The notes under the pieces are model-generated. The model was given only the letters and a program-made list of their open reading frames with translations, did not search any database and was not told the origin of the DNA. Below are positions 58,355-64,000 of a stretch of DNA of 64,000 nt, one piece after another. Within the stretch, counting starts at the first letter, position 1; the number at the start of each line of letters is the position of its first letter. The stretch is from Anolis sagrei (lineage: Eukaryota > Chordata > Lepidosauria > Squamata > Anolidae): contig NC_090023.1 in the NCBI RefSeq assembly GCF_037176765.1, forward strand, positions 10,058,542 to 10,122,541, given 5' to 3'. The translations under genes were made by a program, and so were the position numbers.

Positions 58355-58633
58355 TCAGTCCTGCAGTATTGTCCCTTCTTCACCTTGATGTTTTGGTTCT
58401 TCTCTACCAGGCACAATAGCATCAAACAAGCAAAAAGAGAGAAGAACAAGTATGGTGCAGACAATCCCTTCTCCCAGTGCTAATGTCATTGCTGGTGCCG
58501 TCATAACAATGACAAAATGGACTCCTCCCTTTCGAACAATGTTTCTTGGAGAAGCACAGTCTATTGACAAAGTCCTGCTGAAAGTGCATTGTGCAGTTGC
58601 TCCATTTAGCCCACATACCGATTCATTGCCCAT
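58355..58633 (-). other. Unrecognised 92-codon frame in KCTD21 3' flank
   Basis: The frame encodes a hydrophobic segment (MTLALGEGIVCTILVLLSF) and a polar tail (REEPKHQGEEGTILQD). It starts 197 bp past the KCTD21 stop. I do not recognise it; it may be chance, an old repeat or a retrocopy. Confidence 0.25.
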
Positions 58634-58829
58634 CCCTATCCGAGTGTCAACGCAGACCGGTTAGTCAACCAAGTGAGGATTAACTTCCAAATTAGTGGAA
58701 GTTAGTCAATCAAGTGAGGATTAACTTCCAAATTCAGATTAGTGCATCTGGGCCCCATGTGTAACTCATGTTGAGAAGACACGAGTCCAACATGTCCTCG
58801 CTACCACTGAAAAATACAAAAGGCTTTGT

Positions 58830-59612
58830 CTACTTGTACCGAATTAGCCGGATAATCTTATTATTCATGAAATCCGAGGAGTGCGGGTGAGAAGAATCGA
58901 CGCAAAAGCCATCGCTCATGGCAATTTTCAGTACCTCCTCCACAAACATCTGGAAACTGTTAATTTGCTTCTTAGACGGCAGTACCCACAACCGCTTTAA
59001 GTTCTGCCTGGTGTACTCTTCTTCGGGGAGGCCTTCTACACTCGCAACCCAGTCTAAGGTGACATGGTAGGGATCCTCCAGGTAGCTGGATATCGAGGAG
59101 AGATTGCCGTTGAAACAGTAGAAGACTTTAGATCCTAGAAGCTTCAGAAACAAGCTGGAGGTGCTGAATATGTGAGCAGTGAACACTTCCATATTGGAAG
59201 ACGACAGGCTGTAGATCTGGGGAGCTTCACGCACCGTGAAATGAACCATCTGAATCCTCTGGTCCAAGGTGATATTGAGCATGGCGTTCTTTTCTGCTTT
59301 GGAGAGCTCCACCTCCTTCTCCTGCAAGGCCTCGATCAGCGGCTGGACCTGGTAGAAATCTGCTTCTCGTCGGAGCAGCCCCATTTCTTGGAAGTCCTCA
59401 GGGAGGTCCAGGTGAGAGGTTCTCAAGAAGTTGAGGATGTAGCGGAAAACCTTCCCGTCTCTGTCGATGAAGCAGTTGCCTTGGCCGTCCCTCTTGGTGG
59501 GCATCTTCCCACTGAACATGGCACCCAACATGGAATCTGGGAAGCTGGTCAAGGTGGAGAGCGAAGTGGTATACAACTTCCCACCGACGTTTAGCGTTAT
59601 CGGCTCCGACAT
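58830..59612 (-). CDS. KCTD21: KCTD21, BTB-domain CUL3 adaptor, 260 aa
   Basis: A KCTD protein (also KCASH2) that in mammals bridges CUL3 to HDAC1 and damps Hedgehog signalling. The BTB/T1 domain spans about residues 3-105 (EPITLNVGGKLYTTSLSTL, FIDRDGKVFRYILNFLR, LLRREADFYQVQPLI). The rest (FTVREAPQIYSLSSSNMEVF, VEGLPEEEYTRQNLKRLW, FMNNKIIRLIRYK) follows human KCTD21 closely, with the same 260-residue length. I chose the ATG at 59612 because human starts with MSDPITLNVGG; another in-frame ATG lies at 59630. One coding exon. An acceptor CTATCCCTAG just before 59644 suggests an upstream non-coding exon, not located. Confidence 0.95.
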   Translation of the reverse strand: MSEPITLNVGGKLYTTSLSTLTSFPDSMLGAMFSGKMPTKRDGQGNCFIDRDGKVFRYILNFLRTSHLDLPEDFQEMGLLRREADFYQVQPLIEALQEKEVELSKAEKNAMLNITLDQRIQMVHFTVREAPQIYSLSSSNMEVFTAHIFSTSSLFLKLLGSKVFYCFNGNLSSISSYLEDPYHVTLDWVASVEGLPEEEYTRQNLKRLWVLPSKKQINSFQMFVEEVLKIAMSDGFCVDSSHPHSSDFMNNKIIRLIRYK

Positions 59613-59643
59613 GGTAGGAGAAGAGCTCAATGCCAGGAACAGA

Positions 59644-59645
59644 TC
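59644..59645 (-). promoter_or_regulatory. Likely 3' splice site before the KCTD21 coding exon
   Basis: The minus strand reads GTTTCCTATCCCTAG/ATCTG, placing the acceptor AG at 59646-59645 and the first exon base at 59644, 32 nt before the chosen start. Inferred from sequence only. Confidence 0.45.
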
Positions 59646-59759
59646 TAGGGATAGGAAACAACAAGTACCAGATATTCAAGGATGAGTTATTTAGCTTTTG
59701 AAACTGGCTGGGGGATTCTGGGAGGTGTAGTCAAAAAAGTAATGTTTGCAAGTTCCCAT

Positions 59760-60023
59760 CCCTCTCTGAAAAATCTATCCCAGTTATACCTTACCTGTTC
59801 ATGCCCAGCATTATTTTTTAAATTTTAATTATTGCATTTGGCCCAGCCATAGGTTTTAAACATTTGCTGTGCTACTTTCAATGTTTATTGCTTATTTTTT
59901 TTGTTTATGATATTTATTTTAACTGTTTTGTATTGTTTGTTTGTTATTCCTTTCATTATTGATGTATTGTGGGCTCGGCCTCACGTAAGCCGCACCGAGT
60001 CCCTTGGGGAGATGGTAGCGGGG

Positions 60024-60050
<27 letters not shown>
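59760..60050 (+). mobile_element. L2-type 3' end, (ATT)n subfamily
   Basis: GGGCTCGGCCTCACGTAAGC, CACCGAGTCCCTTGGGGAGA and GCGGGGTATAAATAAAG precede an ATT tail; same subfamily as 48838-49232. Confidence 0.8.
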
Positions 60051-60054
<4 letters not shown>

Positions 60055-60570
60055 TGATAACAGTAGTACTAACTGATAGCAAGAGGTAGAAGGTACTATT
60101 CTCCTTACTAGGTAAACAAGGGCAGACAGCCAATATTGATCATCTCTCTAAACAATGCAGTAGCTTCAATATACCTGCAAGTTAGAGGGGTCAATGGCAC
60201 TGGTCCAGGGAACCAAATATAAGTTGGTCTGAACAGCTTGAAGGAAACATTGTGAAATCATATTATGTACTCAGCAGCTGAATAGCATAACATCCAGGAC
60301 AGTTTGGCGGTTTTAGGATGTTGATTCAAGCAGGAATCGAGCTAAATAGCCCTGGCAAGTATCTCTTTCCATAGGAAATACAGGTAGATTTCTGTCAACG
60401 ATGTAAATATGTTCATCAGCATTACTTCATCAATGGAATATTTACTACCTTAATTTCATCACCTCAAATAAGCCAGATGTATATTTACAGCAGAGTGAAT
60501 ATAGTACCTGCTGATGTTTGTTTCCAGTACCTTCCATGGAAGCTTAAGTCCCATTATAATGTAATATAAT
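60051..60570. other. Unassigned intergenic DNA
   Basis: No gene or repeat recognised. Confidence 0.4.
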
Positions 60571-61133
60571 ATATTGTATATACATATATTTATAACATTA
60601 TAATGTAATGCAATACAATACTAATAATGATATGATATTATAATAATTATATATTTATATTACATGTAATATTACTAATAATAGTACAATATAATGGTAT
60701 AATATTACAATATAGTGAAAGGTAAAGGTTGTTCCCTGACATTAAGTCCAGTCATGTCTGACTCTGGGGTGTGGTGCTCATCTCCATTTCTAAGCTGAAG
60801 AGCCGGCATTGTCCATAGACACCTCCAAGGTCATGTGGCTGTCATGACTGCATGGATATTGTATATACATATAATATTTATAACATTATAATGTAATGCA
60901 ATACAATACTAATAATAATATGATATTATAATTATATATTTATATTACATGTAATATTACTAATAATATTACAATATAATGGTATAATATTACAATATAG
61001 TAATATTTAATACTGATATTGTACTAAGCTAATAATATAATATATTGTATGTATATATATTTTGTAAGCCGCTCTGAGTCCCCTTCGGAGTGAGAAGGGT
61101 GGCATATAAATGTCATAAGTAAATAAATAAATG
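60571..61133 (+). mobile_element. L2-type 3' end with AT-rich interior, split by a SINE
   Basis: AT-rich TAATATTAC sequence leads into GTAAGCCGCTCTGAGTCCCC and an AAATAAAT tail at 61050-61133. The interior is duplicated around a SINE fragment: 60571-60718 matches 60856-61002. Confidence 0.65.
60719..60855 (-). mobile_element. tRNA-derived SINE family A, 3' half
   Basis: The antisense tail AGGTAAAGGTTGTTCCCTGA through GTCATGACTGCATGG; the tRNA head is missing. Confidence 0.8.
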
Positions 61134-61614
61134 ATATACATATAAAATGGCATTCCTTTTATAAAATGGCAAAATCAAGGTATGCTTTTTGGAATATTTA
61201 AAAAATATTTAAAAGACACATACAGTTGAATATATGGATGCAGACTCTGTGGATACACAGGACCAAGTGTATAATCATATTTAAAGAAACTACAAGTCAG
61301 GGATGTAGCCCTTGAGATTTGGTTTGGACTGTAAGGTCCAACAGACATAGCCAATGCGGCTAGTGATGAGGAATGCCGGGGGTGGTAGTTCAATGATATC
61401 TGAAGACATTAAGGTTTAATGATTAAGCTGTCTGTATACTCTTTTTAATTTGTGACACAGCCTGAGTCTTGGAGTGTGTATGTTTACGAGTAAATGAGAA
61501 ATATAATTATATTTGCCCACTATAAGTCTTGGTTGGGGCAGGTTTCAAAGCTTGATTGGCTTTTTGGAGTTGAAATCAAATAAGTATCTTTTCTAAGGTA
61601 TATGTAATCTCCAA

Positions 61615-61949
61615 AGTAAAGGTTTCCCCTTGATATTAAGTCCAGTCATGTCCGACTCTGGGGGTTGGTGCTCATCTCAATTTCTAAGCCAAAGAGCCAC
61701 CGTTGTCTGTAGACGCCTCCAAGGTAATGTGGCCAGCATGACTGCATGGTGCACCGTTACTTCCCGCCTAAGCAGTACCTATTGATCTATTCACATTTGC
61801 ATGTTTTCAAACTGCTAGGTTGGCAGAAGCTGGGGCTAACAGCTGGAGCTCACCTCGCTTCCCGGATTTGAAACACCGACCTTCAAAACACCGGCCAGCA
61901 AATTCAGCAGCTAGGTGGTTTAACCCACTGTGCCACCAAAGGCTCCTGA
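61615..61949 (-). mobile_element. tRNA-derived SINE family A, full length
   Basis: The complete antisense copy ends in a CCACTGTGCCACC head. A short CCGACCTTCAAAACACCGGCC segment shows a local duplication near the B box. Confidence 0.82.
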
Positions 61950-61989
61950 TCCCCACTTAAAACCTTCCTTTGACTAATATATCTACCAT

Positions 61990-62042
61990 GTTGGACTGGG
62001 TGGCCCATGAGGTCTCTTCCAACTCTATGATTGATTCTATGT
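61990..62042 (+). mobile_element. CR1 3' terminus, 53 bp
   Basis: GTTGGACTGGGTGGCCCATG to ATGATTGATTCTATG. Confidence 0.7.
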
Positions 62043-62289
62043 ATTTTCAGGACTCTAAGTCACAATGTAAATAAAGGCACAGCTAAGCACTGTAAATTTC
62101 CACATGGGCTGGATGGTTATATTGGCCTTGTTCCCTGGCTGTGTGCCTGTGATCTCTTGAACTCAGCCTTAAAATCATAGGCAATCTAGGTTGACGCTGC
62201 TCAACAACAGGGGAAAAAACCCAATAACCTGTGTTATGGTTTACCAACTTTGGCTCACAGCAGCATGTGGGAACAAGAAATGAACAAGC

Positions 62290-63890
62290 TGATTGAAAAA
62301 TTAATTGTCTCATATCGTGTTGGCTTTTCCAGTTGTTTCTCTTCAATCGTGCTGTCGTCTGGGATTGCAACACCATTAGCATCATCATTATTACTATTAT
62401 TATTTGAAACACAACAAGATGAGTCCACTGCAAACAAGATCATTCTGCTGGCTGTTGTATTGGATCACACGTCGGACACCTCCCAAGTGTCTAGGACCGT
62501 GTGATGTATTGGCGAAGAATGCGTGCAGATCCCAGTAAGGTGGCCTTTTGTGATAATTTTGACAGCGCCGATTGTGTTTAAGTGCAGGCCAAGGTCTTTA
62601 GGCACTGCACCCAGTGTGCCGATCACCACTGGGACCACCTTGACTGGCTTGTGCCAGAGTCTTTGCAGTTCGATCTTAAAATCCTCATGTCGTGTCAGCC
62701 TTTCCTGTTGTTTCTCTGCAATCCTGCTGTCACCTGAGATTGCGACATCGACAATCCATACTTTGTTTTTTAACACGATTGTGAGGTCAGGAGTATTGTG
62801 CTCCAGAACTCTGTCTGTCTGAATTTGGAAGTCCCAGAAGAGTTTGGCGTGTTCACTCTCTGTAACTTTTTCTGGCTTGTGATCCCACCAGTTCTTTGTT
62901 GCAGGCGGATGGTATTTGTGGCACAAGTTCCAATGAATCATCTGAGCAACGGTGTTGTGCCTCTGCTTGTAGTCTGTCTGCGCAATCTTCTTGCAGCAGC
63001 TGAGGATGGGATCTATTGTTTCATCTGCTTCCTTGCAGAGTCTACACTTGGGATCTGTCGTTGACTTTTCAATTCTGGCTTTGATGGCATTTGTTCTAAT
63101 GGGTTCTTCTTCTTCTTATTTGAAAACACAAGATGAGTCCACTGCAAACAAGTTCACTCTGCTGGCTATTGTTTTGGATCCCACGTCGGACACTTCCCAA
63201 GTGTCTAGGACTGTGTGATGTATCGGCGAATAATGCTTACAGATCCCAGTAAGGTGGCCTTTTGTGATAATTTTGTCAGTGCCGATTGTATTTAAGTGCA
63301 GGCCAAGGTCTTTAGGCACTGCACCCAGTGTGCTGATCACCACTGGGACCACCTTGACTGGTTTGTGCCAGAGTCTTTGCAATTCAATCTTTAAATCCTC
63401 ATATCGTGTCAGCTTTTCCAGTTGTTTCTCTTCAAACCTGCTGTCACCTGGGATTGCAACATCGATGATCCACACGCTGTTTTTTAACACTATTGTGAGG
63501 TCAGGAGTATTGTGCTCCAAAACTCGCAACATTGTTGTTGTTGTTATTTGTTAACACGATTGTGAGGTCAGGAGTATTGTGCTCCAAAACTCACAAAATT
63601 ATTGGTGTTGTTGTTGTTATTTGAAATACAACAAGACGAGTCCTCTGCAAACAAGATCACTCTGCTGGCTGTTGTATTGGATCACACATCGGACACTTCC
63701 CAAGTGTCTAGGACTTTGTGATGTATCGGCAAATAATGTATGCAGATCCCAGTAAGGTGGCCTTTTTGCAGCTGGCAGGTGGTAATCTTGTCAGTGCTGA
63801 TTGTGTTTAAGTCCAGGCCAAGGTTTTTAGGTACTGCACCCAGTGTGCCGATCACCACTGGGACCACCTTACTTATTATTATTATTATTA
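62290..63890 (-). mobile_element. Cluster of R4/Dong-type LINE C-termini
   Basis: Minus-strand frames at 62941-62465, 63532-63116 and 63924-63682 repeat the block PDLTIVLKN-VWIVDVA, SGDSRI..EKQ, LQRLWHKPVKVVPVVIGTLG, AVPKDLGLHLNTIG. This fits the restriction-like endonuclease region of R4/Dong-type LINEs (PD...D core). The longest copy (about 62400-63100) also keeps an upstream DPKCRLCKEADETIDPILSC zinc motif. At least four pieces lie in one orientation, each ending in a TTATT-rich junction next to ACAACAAGA. Confidence 0.75.
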
Positions 63891-64000
63891 TTATTATTGG
63901 GGCTACTATATAGTTGAAATGCATGGGTAAAACATAAGACCATTAAAATATATGGAAATACATGGAAATACATTAAAATCATGCATACCAATGAAATGGT

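Overview
This is a vertebrate nuclear window, almost certainly from a squamate reptile and probably an iguanian lizard of the Anolis type. The repeat set points there: 5'-truncated CR1, L2-type LINEs, BovB/RTE tails, an L1 with both ORFs open, R4-type LINE ends, Penelope-like elements, two tRNA-derived SINE families, several hAT families including SPIN-like ends, and mariner deletion derivatives. Species cannot be fixed from sequence alone.

Four host genes are readable, in the order known from human 11q14.1: THRSP (+, CDS 4707-5084, non-coding exon 2 at 7302), NDUFC2 (-, 18032-13348, 3 coding exons, 113 aa), ALG8 (-, 47069-21498, 13 coding exons, 522 aa) and KCTD21 (-, 59612-58830, one coding exon, 260 aa). 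Exon boundaries were set by hand from splice signals, reading phase and remembered human protein sequences. All ALG8 and NDUFC2 exon lengths sum to intact reading frames.

Region by region: 1-4.2 kb is layered repeats ending in an L2 copy just upstream of THRSP. The THRSP intron (5110-7301) holds a 240-bp-period array of palindromic Penelope units, each with a hammerhead-ribozyme-like core. 7.7-13 kb is pyrimidine microsatellite, CR1, SINE and L2. 13.2-18.3 kb is NDUFC2, whose start region is duplicated just upstream. 18.3-21 kb is CR1 and SINE. 21-47 kb is ALG8, with a 6.8-kb L1 whose two ORFs are both open inserted in intron 6, antisense to the gene and 40 nt from exon 7; the same intron has a GC donor. 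47.0-47.25 kb is a CpG-rich ALG8 promoter with four NRF1-like sites. 47.6-58.3 kb is LINE, Penelope and SPIN-like hAT. 58.8-59.6 kb is KCTD21. 59.8-64 kb is L2, SINE and a cluster of R4-type LINE ends.

The genes do not form an operon or a single pathway: THRSP is a lipogenesis regulator, NDUFC2 a complex I subunit, ALG8 an ER N-glycan glucosyltransferase and KCTD21 a CUL3 adaptor. Their proximity is conserved synteny.
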